A stretch of 17,418 bases of DNA from Pseudomonadota bacterium (GCA_023433185.1 JAEZEN010000500.1:1-17418); one strand, 5' to 3'; positions 7,139-15,136 are shown, counted from the stretch's first letter. Notes: generated by a model not told the origin, from the sequence alone. A program made the numbers and translations.

Positions 7139-8122
7139 TCAATTGTGACCGAGCACCGGATGTGGCCGGTAGGGTGCCTCGAGCGCGGCGACTTCCTCCG
7201 CGGTCAGGTCGAGGGTCAGCGCTGCGAAGGCGTCGGAGAGGTGGTTCGGCTTGGTCGCCCCGACGATCGGCGCGGTTACGCCCGGCTTCCCGAGAAGCCA
7301 CGCCAGCGCCACCTGGGCGTTGGACACGCCGCGCGCCCGCGCGATCTCGCCGACGCGCTCCACGACCTCGAAGTCGTCGTCGGCGTAGTACAGGCGGTGG
7401 GCGAAGTCGTCGCTCCGGGCCCGGGTGGTCTCGCCCTTGTCCTCGCGCCGCCGATTGCCGGCGAGGAAGCCGCGGGCCAGCGGGCTCCACGGGATGATGC
7501 CGACGCCGCGGTCGATGCAGAGCGGGATCATCTCGCGCTCCTCCTCGCGATAGACGAGGTTGTAGTGGTTCTGCATGGTCACGAAGCGCGACAGGCCGAG
7601 GCGGTCGGAGGTGTCGAGCATCGTCGCGAACTGCCAGGCGAACATCGACGAGGCGCCGATGTGGAGGGCCTTGCCGGCCCGGACCACGTCGTCGAGCGCC
7701 TCGAGCGTCTCCTCGATCGGGGTGTCGGGATGGAAGCGGTGGATCTGGTAGAGGTCCACATAGTCCATGCCGAGGCGCTTCAGCGAGGCGTCGATCGCGT
7801 GCATGATGTGCTTCCGCGACAGGCCCCTCTCGTTGGGGCCCGGGCCCATCGGATGGAAGACCTTGGTCGCGACGACGACCTCCTCGCGGCGCACGCCGAG
7901 CTCGCGCAGCGCCCGGCCGGTCACCTCCTCGCTGACGCCGAGCGAGTACATGTCGGCGGTGTCGAAGAAGTTGATGCCGCCGTCGAGCGCCTGGCGCACG
8001 AAGGCAACGGAGTCCTCGTAGTCGAGCACCCAGTCGCGCCACGCCTTGGCGCCGTAGCTCATCATGCCGAGGCAGAGACGCGAGACCTTGAGGCCGGTCG
8101 AGCCGAGATTGACATGGTCCAT
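7139..8122 (-). CDS. Aldo/keto reductase, YajO-like
   Basis: This is an NADPH-dependent (beta/alpha)8-barrel oxidoreductase of 327 residues, reducing carbonyl groups of small metabolites. The catalytic tetrad is complete: Asp54 and Tyr59 in FDTADMYS, Lys87 in VVATKVF, and His128 in LYQIHRF. The coenzyme loop is readable near the C-terminus (IVGATKPNHLSDA). The start at 8122 gives the usual opening MDHVNLGSTGLKVSRLCLG; the frame is open further upstream but without homology. Overall style resembles E. coli YajO and plant AKR4/13-like enzymes, which act on various sugars or aldehydes, so the true substrate cannot be named. It diverges from a second aldo/keto reductase at 8267 across 144 bp, suggesting shared control, and is followed by the DUF3859-like gene. 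Confidence 0.92.
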   Translation of the reverse strand: MDHVNLGSTGLKVSRLCLGMMSYGAKAWRDWVLDYEDSVAFVRQALDGGINFFDTADMYSLGVSEEVTGRALRELGVRREEVVVATKVFHPMGPGPNERGLSRKHIMHAIDASLKRLGMDYVDLYQIHRFHPDTPIEETLEALDDVVRAGKALHIGASSMFAWQFATMLDTSDRLGLSRFVTMQNHYNLVYREEEREMIPLCIDRGVGIIPWSPLARGFLAGNRRREDKGETTRARSDDFAHRLYYADDDFEVVERVGEIARARGVSNAQVALAWLLGKPGVTAPIVGATKPNHLSDAFAALTLDLTAEEVAALEAPYRPHPVLGHN

Positions 8123-8266
8123 GGAGGCTGTCCGGGGTTTCCGTTGGGCGGGGCGACAGTGTAGCGCCCCCGGTGTCGCCGCGGAAACCCCGGCGCGAGG
8201 CTTTTGCTCGCGGCGTCCCGGGTCTATGGGGAGGAGAACCAGCCGCAAGCCCGGACGGAGCCCGCC

Positions 8267-9253
8267 ATGAACTACCTTCCCGCCGCCGACCGCTACGCGC
8301 AGATCCCCTATCGCCGCTCGGGACGCAGCGGGATCGAACTGCCGGCCATCTCGCTCGGGCTCTGGCAGAATTTCGGCGGGGTCGATGTCCAGGAGGTCGG
8401 GCGCGCGATGCTCCGCCGCGCCTTCGACCGCGGCGTCTGCCATTTCGACCTCGCCAACAACTACGGACCCCCCTTCGGTTCCGCCGAGGAGAATTTCGGC
8501 CGTATCCTCGCCGCCGACTTCGGGCCCTGGCGCGACGAGCTGTTCATCGCCACCAAGGCGGGCTGGGACATGTGGCCCGGGCCCTACGGCAACTTCGGTT
8601 CGCGGAAGTACCTCGTGGCGAGCCTCGATCAGAGCCTCCGGCGGATGGGGCTGGACTATGTGGACGTCTTCTACCACCACCGGCCCGACCCCCATACGCC
8701 GCTCGAGGAGACCATGGGTGCGCTCGCCCACATCGTGCGGTCAGGCAAGGCGCTCTACGTCGGCATCTCGCAGTACCAGCCCGACGAAACGCGGGCCGCG
8801 GCGGCGCTGCTCCGCGACATGGGCGTCCCGCTCCTCATCCACCAGCCGAGCTATTCCATGCTCAACCGCTGGATCGAGGACGGGTTGCTCGAGGCGCTCT
8901 CCGAGATCGGGGCCGGCTGCATCTGCTTCTCGCCGCTCGCCCAGGGCCTTCTCAGCGACAAGTATCTCTCCGGCGTGCCGGCCGATTCGCGCGCCGCCCG
9001 CGACCATTCGCTCCCGCAGGCGCGCATCACACCGGACCTGGTCGTCCGGCTCGGCCGGCTGAACGCCATCGCAAGACGCCGCGGCCAGAGCCTCGCCCAG
9101 ATGGCGCTCCTCTGGGTACTCCGCCAGGCGCATGTCACCTCGGCGCTGATCGGCGCCCGCAGCGTGGCGCAGCTCGACGACTCGCTCGATGCGCTCAATG
9201 CCCCGCCGCTGACCGGGGAGGAGATCGGCGAGATCGCCGCGGTCCTCGCCTGA
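8267..9253 (+). CDS. Aldo/keto reductase, YghZ (L-glyceraldehyde 3-phosphate reductase)-like
   Basis: This encodes 328 residues. The ATG at 8267 has GGAG at 8257-8260. The opening IPYRRSGRSGIELPAISLGLWQNFG, read in parts as YRRSGRSG and GLWQNFG, is typical of the YghZ/Kv-beta-like (AKR14/AKR6) group. Catalytic residues are present: Asp61 and Tyr66 in FDLANNYGPPFGSAEENFG, Lys97 in FIATKAGW, and His138 in FYHHRPD. The group-specific WPGPYG and SRKYL stretches follow. YghZ reduces L-glyceraldehyde 3-phosphate and methylglyoxal with NADPH; in this organism detoxification of such aldehydes or a sugar-catabolic step are both plausible. It is divergent from the other aldo/keto reductase and convergent with the PAS-AraC regulator, so it is not part of the ABC operon. 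Confidence 0.93.
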   Translation: MNYLPAADRYAQIPYRRSGRSGIELPAISLGLWQNFGGVDVQEVGRAMLRRAFDRGVCHFDLANNYGPPFGSAEENFGRILAADFGPWRDELFIATKAGWDMWPGPYGNFGSRKYLVASLDQSLRRMGLDYVDVFYHHRPDPHTPLEETMGALAHIVRSGKALYVGISQYQPDETRAAAALLRDMGVPLLIHQPSYSMLNRWIEDGLLEALSEIGAGCICFSPLAQGLLSDKYLSGVPADSRAARDHSLPQARITPDLVVRLGRLNAIARRRGQSLAQMALLWVLRQAHVTSALIGARSVAQLDDSLDALNAPPLTGEEIGEIAAVLA

Positions 9254-9269
9254 GATCGCGGCAGTTCCG

Positions 9270-10091
9270 TCAGTCCCGCGGCGGGCCCGCGGTCGCGCCA
9301 GGCAGGATGCCGACGCCCTGGGGCGCGATGCGCCGGTAGCGCCGCGGCGTGACCCCGAAAAAGTCGCTGAAGCGCTTGGTGAAGTAGCTCTGGTCGCAGA
9401 ACCCGCAATCGAGGGCGATCTTGATCAGCGCGTCCTCGGTGGTCACGAGCAGGCGCGCCGCCCGCTGGAGCCGGGTGCGCAGGATGAACTCGTTCGGCGG
9501 TATGCCAAAGAGACTCCTGAACCGCTTTCGGAACTGGCTGACCGACAGCCGGGTTTCGGACGACAGCCTCTCGATGCTGATCGGCGAGGCCATGTTCTCC
9601 TCGATGTAGTCGATCGCCCGGCGGAAGGGTTGGTAGGTCTCGGGGAGCTCCTCGTAGCGGCTGAGGATCCTGGTCGTCCCCATCAGCCCGACGATCTGCC
9701 CGTTCCGGCCGACGAGCGGCAGCTTGTTGGTGGATACCCAGGTCAGCAGGCCCCGCTCGTCGAGAATCACCTCGGTCTTGCCGATGATCCGCCGGCCGGC
9801 GTGAATCACCTCGCGGTCATCGGCGTGGATCGCGTCGGCGATCGCCTTCGGGAAGAAGTCATGCTCGGTCAGCCCATGGATGCGGTGCCTGGGCCGGACG
9901 CCGAGGAGCCGCATGCTCGCCTCGTTGCAGACGATCCAGCGGCTCTGCCGGTCCTTCACGTAGAAGAAGACATCGGGCAGGCTGTCGAACATGTCGATCG
10001 CCCACAGCGTGTCGGCGAGTTCGGCCGTGAACGCGTCGATCTGTTGCGCGACCCCTGCATGCGAATCGGTTTCGGCCATAGGCTTCAGCAT
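9270..10091 (-). CDS. PAS-domain AraC-family transcriptional regulator
   Basis: This encodes 273 residues from the start chosen at 10091 (MLKPMAETDS). Residues about 32-145 form a PAS sensor domain: LPDVFFYVKDRQSR, NEASMRLLG, a GLTEHDFFP segment, and IGKTEVILDERG with LPLVGRNGQIVGLMGTTRI. Residues about 158-257 are a complete AraC/XylS DNA-binding domain with two helix-turn-helices (ISIERLSSETRLSVSQFRKRF, read in part, and IKIALDCGFCDQSYFTKRFSDFFG) and the usual PRRYRR end. The ATG at 10151 adds 20 unconserved residues and the one at 10079 removes four. None has a good ribosome site, so the start is uncertain. PAS-AraC proteins of this type typically sit next to catabolic operons and sense a small ligand. 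Here the divergent partner is the ABC operon at 10486, its most likely target. Confidence 0.9.
   Translation of the reverse strand: MLKPMAETDSHAGVAQQIDAFTAELADTLWAIDMFDSLPDVFFYVKDRQSRWIVCNEASMRLLGVRPRHRIHGLTEHDFFPKAIADAIHADDREVIHAGRRIIGKTEVILDERGLLTWVSTNKLPLVGRNGQIVGLMGTTRILSRYEELPETYQPFRRAIDYIEENMASPISIERLSSETRLSVSQFRKRFRSLFGIPPNEFILRTRLQRAARLLVTTEDALIKIALDCGFCDQSYFTKRFSDFFGVTPRRYRRIAPQGVGILPGATAGPPRD
9276..9292. terminator. Weak GC hairpin at the end of two convergent genes
   Basis: CCGCGG occurs twice, at 9276-9281 and 9287-9292, around a five-base loop, and the two copies can pair because each is self-complementary. It lies just past the reductase stop, inside the last codons of the minus-strand regulator. 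It may stop reductase transcription, but GC-rich coding sequence makes such repeats common by chance. Confidence 0.25.
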
Positions 10092-10160
10092 CCATACCGT
10101 AGCGCCCCCCGGGAGGGCGGCGGGCGAGGTCCGAGGCTGCACTCCGGGCATGATCGAAAC

Positions 10161-10170
10161 GTTATATAAT
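10161..10170. promoter_or_regulatory. Candidate -10 box(es), usable on either strand
   Basis: The sequence GTTATATAAT gives a perfect TATAAT on the plus strand (10165-10170) and TATAAC on the minus strand (10166-10161). No good -35 box lies 16-18 bases away in either direction. On the minus strand it would put the transcript start close to 10154, leaving a leader of about 60 bases before the regulator start at 10091. Confidence 0.35.
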
Positions 10171-10195
10171 TCGCGCGCGCCCCAAAAGCCGTCAC

Positions 10196-10224
10196 TGTCG
10201 CTTTCCGCTAGTTTGGGCCAGACT
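10196..10224. promoter_or_regulatory. Candidate AraC-type operator
   Basis: The stretch holds TGTCGC (10196-10201), then AGTTTGGGCCAGACT (10210-10224), an inverted repeat with one mismatched pair around a central G. TGTCGC half-sites followed by an AT-richer second half occur in operators of some AraC/XylS regulators, such as Pseudomonas ArgR. Location between the regulator and its presumed target supports the idea, but it rests on inspection only. Confidence 0.25.
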
Positions 10225-10485
10225 GCCGGGGTCTCGGCGCATCTCTCCGTGCGTGCCGAGGCCGCGGTTTTCGTGAAGTTGAGCGGCGGTGCCCCTGCCT
10301 CTCGGCTAGTGTTTGTCCGTGCCGTTCCCCGGTTTCGTGTGAGGCCGATCGGTGGTTGGAGCAGGAAAGAGTAATCGGATTTCGGTGAAATTTCAGGCTT
10401 GTCGGATCGGCAGTTATTTGACTAAGGTTTGTTCCAAGGGCCGACTAAAGGCTCACGTAGAAACTTTGACCGGGTGGGAAACGAC

Positions 10486-11583
10486 ATGGCAGTGACTGCG
10501 CTCCGTCTGAACGGGGCGACTAAGCTCTATGGTCGCACGGTGGCGCTCGAAGGCCTCGACCTCACGGTCGAGGAGGGGCGCTTCTTCGTCCTCTTCGGGC
10601 CGAGCGCGGTCGGCAAGACGACGACACTTCGCGCCATTTCCGGACTGGTGCGCGTCGACCGGGGGAGCGTCGAGCTCTTCGGACGCGACGTGACGCACGC
10701 GCCGATCGCCGGACGCGGCGTGTCGATGGTCTTCCAGACCTTCGCCCTCTACCCGCACCTCACCGTCTACAAGAACCTGGCGTATCCGCTGCGGGAGGCG
10801 AAGGTGCCCGCGGCGGAGATCGACCGCCGGGTGCGGGAGGTGGCCGCGATGCTCCGCATCGGCCATGTCCTCGACCGGAAGCCCGGGACCGCGAGCGGTG
10901 GCGAGCAGCAGCGCGTCGCCCTCGGCCGGTCGCTGATCCAGCGCCCGAAGCTGCTGCTCCTCGACGAGCCGCTGACCAACCTCGACGCCAAGCTCCGCCA
11001 CGACATGCGGGCCGAATTCAAGCGGCTGCACCGCGAGTTCGGCATCACCATTGTCTACGCCACGCCGGACGAGCTCGAGGCGCTGTCGATGGGCGACGAG
11101 ATCGCCGTGATGCGGGACGGCAAGGTGGTGCAGGTCGGCTCGCCCGACGCCCTCTACGACCGCCCGCGCGACATCTATGTCGCCACCAAGATCGGCGCGC
11201 CGGCGATGAACATCATCCGCGCCCGCCGCGGCCATGCGGCAGAGGCGATCGAGCTGCCCTTCGGCGAGGTCCGGGTCGATGCCGGGAAGTCGCATTGGGC
11301 GGCGGTGAGTGCGGCGGCTCCGGTGGGCGAAGAGTTCCTGCTCGGGGTCCGCCCCTACGATCTGAAGCTCACCAGTTCGTCCGGCTATTCCGGCGAGGTG
11401 CGGCTGGTCGAACCGCTCGGCGATCTCACGGTCGTCGACGTCCATGCCGGTGGCGCCGATCTCAAGATGGTGCTGCCCGAGGCACAGGCGGCGGGCGTCC
11501 GCCACGGCGACAGGCTCAATTTCAGTTTCGACGCGGCCCACGCGCATCTGTTCCGTCCCCTCGACGGGACGGCATTTCAATGA
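10486..11583 (+). CDS. ABC importer ATPase 1 (MalK/UgpC-like) lacking the H-loop histidine
   Basis: This encodes 365 residues. The ATG at 10486 has GGGTGGGA about 7 bases upstream; the TTG at 10429 is less likely. Nucleotide-binding motifs in order: Walker A GPSAVGKTT (38-46), Q-loop FQTFALYP (Gln84), signature ASGGEQQ (136-142), Walker B LLLLDEP with Glu161, D-loop TNLD. At the switch position the family's THD is TPD in VYATPDELEA: Pro194 replaces the catalytic-switch His. The C-terminal third (from about residue 235) is the TOBE/regulatory domain of the MalK class. It is the first gene of the operon, 53 bases before the binding-protein gene. The missing His suggests that its own Walker site hydrolyses ATP poorly, and that it works as a heterodimer with the second ATPase at 15137. 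It resembles one ATPase (GlpS-like) of the two-ATPase glycerol transporters. Confidence 0.93.
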   Translation: MAVTALRLNGATKLYGRTVALEGLDLTVEEGRFFVLFGPSAVGKTTTLRAISGLVRVDRGSVELFGRDVTHAPIAGRGVSMVFQTFALYPHLTVYKNLAYPLREAKVPAAEIDRRVREVAAMLRIGHVLDRKPGTASGGEQQRVALGRSLIQRPKLLLLDEPLTNLDAKLRHDMRAEFKRLHREFGITIVYATPDELEALSMGDEIAVMRDGKVVQVGSPDALYDRPRDIYVATKIGAPAMNIIRARRGHAAEAIELPFGEVRVDAGKSHWAAVSAAAPVGEEFLLGVRPYDLKLTSSSGYSGEVRLVEPLGDLTVVDVHAGGADLKMVLPEAQAAGVRHGDRLNFSFDAAHAHLFRPLDGTAFQ

Positions 11584-11636
11584 GGCCGCGCGGAAAGGCG
11601 ACGGCCGATTTCAGCCAAAGCAAGGGAGGAAGTGAC

Positions 11637-13067
11637 ATGAAGCTGAGGAGCAGACTGACACTGATGACTGCAGGGGCGGCGCTCATCGCCGGCCTCGGCG
11701 GTTCGGTGCCCGCTTCCGCGGAGGACGTGACGCTGACCATGGCGGTGCCGGACTGGCCTCCGACCCGCATCATGAAGGACCTGTTCGACAGGAACTACAA
11801 GGCTCCTTCGGGCAACAACGTGAATCTCGACATCGACTTCATTCCGTGGCCCGACTACTACACCCGCCTCAACACCTCGCTCACCTCGGGCGAGAACCGG
11901 TACACCATGGCGGTGTCGGATTCGCAGTGGCTCGGCGCCTTCATCGAGGCCGGTTACTACAAGAAGCTCAACGACATCATCGACGCCGATCCCGAGCTGA
12001 AGGCGGCGCTCGACGACATGCATCCTGCGCCTCTCCAGGCCTATGCGACCTATCCCTACAAGTCGGACAACATCTACGGCTTCCCGCAGATGCCCGACAT
12101 CTACATCAACTACTACCGCACCGACATCTTCTGCAACGAGGAAGAGCAGAAGAACTTCATGGAGAAGTACGGCGAGAAGCTTCCGTGCTCCCCCGAGGAG
12201 ATGGATAACGTCGACTGGGACATGTACGAGAAGTTCGGCGAATTCTTCATGCGCAAGCGTGGAGAGATGCTCGCCGGCAAGCCCGCCGAGAACGATTTCT
12301 ACGGAATTGCCTACCAGGCGGGCAAAGCGTACGACTTCAGCACGATGCAGATCAACGCCTTCATCTGGCAGTATGGCGGCGACATCTGGGACGAGACCCA
12401 GGCCCCGCAGGGTCAGGCCCTCGGCGTGGTCAACTCGCCGGAGGCGGTCGCCGCGCTCGAGCACTATCTCAGGCTGACCCAGTACATGCCCCCCGTGGTC
12501 AAGACCGGCGGCATGGACATCTTCAAGACCGACGAACTCTTCCGGGAAGGCACGGTCGGCTCGATGGTCCAGTGGATCGGGTTCGCCGAGTCGGCGATCA
12601 GCCCGGAAACCTCGAAGGTCGCCGACAGCGTCGCGTTTGCGCTGCCGCCGGGCCTCCGCGGCGAAGACGGAGAGATCATCCGCTGGGCCAATATCGGCGG
12701 TCAGCCCTTCGTCATCATGACGTGGGCCACCGACACCGAGGTCGCGGAGGCGATTGACTTCGTCAAGTGGTGGCTCTCGCCCGAGATCCAGCACCAGTAC
12801 GCCTCGCAGGGCGGCCAGAGCGCCATGAAGTCGGTGTACGAGGATCCGCGCTACGTGACCTACCGCCCGTGGAACCGGACCTGGGCGCCGGGCCTCGAGT
12901 GGCAGAAGGACACCTGGCACATTCCGGAGTTCTTCGAGATCCTCGTGCAGGGCCAGGAGCAGTATGACCTGGCCATCACCGGCCAGCAGGACGCCAAGAC
13001 CACCCTCGACAACATCGCTGCCTTCCAGGACAAGCTCCTGAGGGAAGCGGGACACATCGAGGACTGA
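11637..13067 (+). CDS. Periplasmic substrate-binding protein (CUT1-type)
   Basis: This encodes 476 residues, preceded by a strong AAGGGAGGA at 11622-11630. The signal peptide (MKLRSRLTLM, then TAGAALIAGLGGSVPASA) is cleaved near Ala28. The mature protein has the two-lobe solute-binding fold: an early VTLTMAVPDWPPT strand, YGFPQMPDIYINYYRTDIF in the hinge region, and FYGIAYQAGKAYDF, QWIGFAES and WWLSPEIQHQYASQGGQS further on. It is rich in Trp and Tyr, as in carbohydrate- and polyol-binding proteins. Two Cys (in FCNEEEQ and LPCSPEE) could form a disulfide. Longer than most sugar-binding proteins (about 410-430) and shorter than GlpV, as I recall it. The ligand is unknown. A stable hairpin follows at 13091-13118, so this cistron is probably expressed above the level of the permeases. 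Confidence 0.93.
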   Translation: MKLRSRLTLMTAGAALIAGLGGSVPASAEDVTLTMAVPDWPPTRIMKDLFDRNYKAPSGNNVNLDIDFIPWPDYYTRLNTSLTSGENRYTMAVSDSQWLGAFIEAGYYKKLNDIIDADPELKAALDDMHPAPLQAYATYPYKSDNIYGFPQMPDIYINYYRTDIFCNEEEQKNFMEKYGEKLPCSPEEMDNVDWDMYEKFGEFFMRKRGEMLAGKPAENDFYGIAYQAGKAYDFSTMQINAFIWQYGGDIWDETQAPQGQALGVVNSPEAVAALEHYLRLTQYMPPVVKTGGMDIFKTDELFREGTVGSMVQWIGFAESAISPETSKVADSVAFALPPGLRGEDGEIIRWANIGGQPFVIMTWATDTEVAEAIDFVKWWLSPEIQHQYASQGGQSAMKSVYEDPRYVTYRPWNRTWAPGLEWQKDTWHIPEFFEILVQGQEQYDLAITGQQDAKTTLDNIAAFQDKLLREAGHIED

Positions 13068-13090
13068 TCACCAGCGCCCCCGGCAACAAC

Positions 13091-13118
13091 GGCCGTGCGC
13101 CCTGAAGAGCGCACGGCC
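13091..13118 (+). terminator. Intercistronic hairpin after the binding-protein gene
   Basis: A perfect 10-bp stem, GGCCGTGCGC / GCGCACGGCC, encloses the 8-base loop CCTGAAGA. It lies 23 bases after the binding-protein stop and has no T run. In binding-protein-dependent operons such hairpins usually protect the 3' end of the binding-protein message or attenuate transcription into the permease genes. Full termination is unlikely, because the downstream genes have no visible promoter of their own. Confidence 0.6.
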
Positions 13119-13153
13119 ACTTCACGGCACGCCCTCATGCTGACGATGATTCG

Positions 13154-14218
13154 ATGACCACACAGACCGTCGCCGCTCCCGGCGCCCTGCCGCGCATGCT
13201 CGAACTGAGGGCGGACAACTGGGTTCTGGCCTTCATAGTCGCGCTGATCATCTCGATCGCGGCGATGGCCTGGCTGCCCCCCGCCGCGTCCTTCTGGGTG
13301 GCGCTTGCCGCCTGGATCCTCGCCGCGGCATCCGCGGTCTACAACGCGTGGGGCCGATACATCGGCGGCCTCCTGGTCGCGCCGGCGATCGCCCTTCTCT
13401 TTCTGATGAACATCTTTCCCCTGATGTGGTCGCTCGGCCTGTCGTTCTTCTCCTACCGGGCCAACCGGGCGCGCGCCCCGGTCTTCGTCGGTTTCGACAA
13501 CTACGCCAACGTCCTCACCGATCCGGTGGTGTGGCAGCGGCTCCAGACCACCGCCGTGCTCGTCATCTCCACCGTGTCGGTGCAGATGGTCATCGGGTTC
13601 CTGCTCGCCTTCCTGTTCGCCAAGCAGTTTCCCCTCCGCCGCTATCTTCTCATCCTCGTCCTGACCCCGATGATGCTGTCCTACGTCGCGGTGGGCGCCT
13701 TCTTCCGCTACTACTACGAGCCGACCTTCGGCCTCCTGTCGCAGTTCGTCCGGATGTTCACCGGCGAGCCCTATGTGCTCCTCCAGTCGACGGCCGGAGC
13801 AATGGTCGGCATCGTCTTCGCCGACGCCTGGATGTGGGCGCCCTTCGTGATGCTGCTCGTCCTCGCCGGGCTCGTCAGCGTGCCCAAGTATCTCTACGAG
13901 GCGGCCGCGATCGACCGGGCATCGTTCTGGCGGCGCTTCACCTCGATCACCTTCCCCTATATCCGCGGGCTCCTCATGCTCGCGCTCCTGTTCCGCACGA
14001 TCGAGGCGTTCAAGCTCTTCGACATCGTCTTCCTGCTCACCGAGGGCGGCCCGGGCGCGTCCACCGAGACGATCTCGATCTACCTGTTCCGCCAGGCGAT
14101 CCAGTTCAACAGGACGAGCGACGCGACCACGATCTCCTACATCCTTCTCTTCACCGTGATCGTGCTCACCAACCTCTATCTCTACTTCGTCAACCGGCGC
14201 GCGCGGGAGACTCAGTGA
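13154..14218 (+). CDS. ABC transporter permease 1 (MalF/UgpA-like)
   Basis: This encodes 354 residues, longer than the usual 290-320. The extra length is N-terminal: two hydrophobic helices (about 23-40 and 46-63) precede the standard six-helix core that begins near residue 70 (YIGGLLVAPAIALLFLMNIFP). The EAA loop, the contact point for the ATPase, is at 249-268: EAAAIDRASFWRRFTSITFP. The invariant Gly of the family is Arg255 here, while the flanking EAA and the FP end are kept. No clear ribosome site precedes the ATG. A six-codon frame from 13137 ends in an ATGA overlapping it and may couple translation. The gene overlaps permease 2 by one base (TGATG). It is the inner-membrane subunit of the importer. 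Confidence 0.92.
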   Translation: MTTQTVAAPGALPRMLELRADNWVLAFIVALIISIAAMAWLPPAASFWVALAAWILAAASAVYNAWGRYIGGLLVAPAIALLFLMNIFPLMWSLGLSFFSYRANRARAPVFVGFDNYANVLTDPVVWQRLQTTAVLVISTVSVQMVIGFLLAFLFAKQFPLRRYLLILVLTPMMLSYVAVGAFFRYYYEPTFGLLSQFVRMFTGEPYVLLQSTAGAMVGIVFADAWMWAPFVMLLVLAGLVSVPKYLYEAAAIDRASFWRRFTSITFPYIRGLLMLALLFRTIEAFKLFDIVFLLTEGGPGASTETISIYLFRQAIQFNRTSDATTISYILLFTVIVLTNLYLYFVNRRARETQ

Positions 14219-15126
14219 TGACCGACGCCGCACTTCCGAAACTCACCGTGCGACGGAAGTCCCGCGTGTCGCGCGGGATCGGCCATGCCGGGTGGGGCCG
14301 CACCTTCTGGGCCGGGCTCGTCAGCCTGATCTACTTCTTTCCGGTGCTGTGGATCATCATGACGGCGTTCAAGTCGCACACCGACGCGCTGGCGGTGCCG
14401 CCGAAGTGGTTCTTCACGCCGACGCTGGACAACTTCGTCCAGGTCTTCAGCCGCGCCTATTCCGCCGACGGCGCGGCGGTCGACACCAAGTTCGACCTGT
14501 TCTTCTTCAACTCGATCTTCATCGCCGGATCGAGCGTGGCGCTGGCGCTGGTCATCGGGACCCTGGCCGCCTACGGCTTCTCGCGCTACCCGCTCAAGGG
14601 CAACCAGACCTACCTGTTCATCATCCTCACGACCCGCATGCTGCCGGCGATCGTGGTGATCATCCCGATCCTGATCATGTTCCGGGTCACGGGCCTGGCC
14701 GGCACCTATGTCGGCATCATCCTTCTCTACGCCGCCTTCAACCTGCCGTTCACGATCTGGATGATGAAGAGCTTCTTCGACGAACTCTCGCCCGACGTCG
14801 AGGACGCCGCGCGGCTCGACGGCTCGTCGGACACCAAGGTGTTCTTCAAGATCTGCATGCCGCAGGTCTATGCCGGCATCGCCGCGACCGCGGTCTTCGG
14901 CCTGATCCTGACCTGGAACGAATATCTCTTCGCCCTGCTGCTCACCGGTATCCAGACCCGCACCGTGCCCGTCGCGATGGCTCAGACTATCGGTGGCGAC
15001 ATCGGCGTCCGCTGGGGCCTGCTCGCGGCAATCGAGACGCTGTTCCTGATCCCGGTCATCCTCGTGGTCTTCTTCCTGCAGAACCATCTGCTGCGTGGTG
15101 TGACCTTCGGAACGGTCAAGCGCTGA
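14218..15126 (+). CDS. ABC transporter permease 2 (MalG/UgpE-like)
   Basis: This encodes 302 residues with six membrane helices. It starts on the last base of the upstream stop codon (TGATG), so translation is coupled. The N-terminal helix (FWAGLVSLIYFFPVLWIIMTAFK) and the following periplasmic segment are typical of MalG-type subunits. The EAA loop at 195-215 reads EDAARLDGSSDTKVFFKICMP, with the conserved Gly202 present, unlike permease 1. The C-terminus LLRGVTFGTVKR is the canonical end of the family. The pair forms the heterodimeric pore. ATPase 2 follows 10 bases later. Nothing looks damaged. Confidence 0.95.
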   Translation: MTDAALPKLTVRRKSRVSRGIGHAGWGRTFWAGLVSLIYFFPVLWIIMTAFKSHTDALAVPPKWFFTPTLDNFVQVFSRAYSADGAAVDTKFDLFFFNSIFIAGSSVALALVIGTLAAYGFSRYPLKGNQTYLFIILTTRMLPAIVVIIPILIMFRVTGLAGTYVGIILLYAAFNLPFTIWMMKSFFDELSPDVEDAARLDGSSDTKVFFKICMPQVYAGIAATAVFGLILTWNEYLFALLLTGIQTRTVPVAMAQTIGGDIGVRWGLLAAIETLFLIPVILVVFFLQNHLLRGVTFGTVKR

Positions 15127-15136
15127 CAGGACACCC

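Larger units (their letters stand above)
10092..10485. other. Intergenic control region between the PAS-AraC regulator and the ABC operon
   Basis: There is no convincing gene in these 394 bases. The region is less GC-rich than its surroundings, with AT-rich patches at 10160-10170 and 10378-10470. It holds a TATAAT-like box at 10165-10170, a partial palindrome at 10210-10224 and a CCGATCGG palindrome at 10345-10352. The sequence GACTAA occurs twice (10420-10425 and 10443-10448), 23 bases apart, just upstream of the first ATPase gene. I did not find a clear -35/-10 pair for the operon. A long untranslated leader, an activator-dependent promoter, or both fit the absence of a good consensus promoter. 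Confidence 0.6.

Noticed and set aside
7071..8042. Long minus-strand frame that would extend the DUF3859-like gene upstream
   Set aside because: It lies over the aldo/keto reductase gene in another frame and is Arg/Ala/Pro-rich low-complexity sequence. The signal peptide and ribosome site at 7070 mark the true start.
10345..10352. CCGATCGG palindrome as an operator
   Set aside because: Eight-base GC-rich palindromes around GATC are frequent in such genomes, and there is no second copy at a regular spacing.
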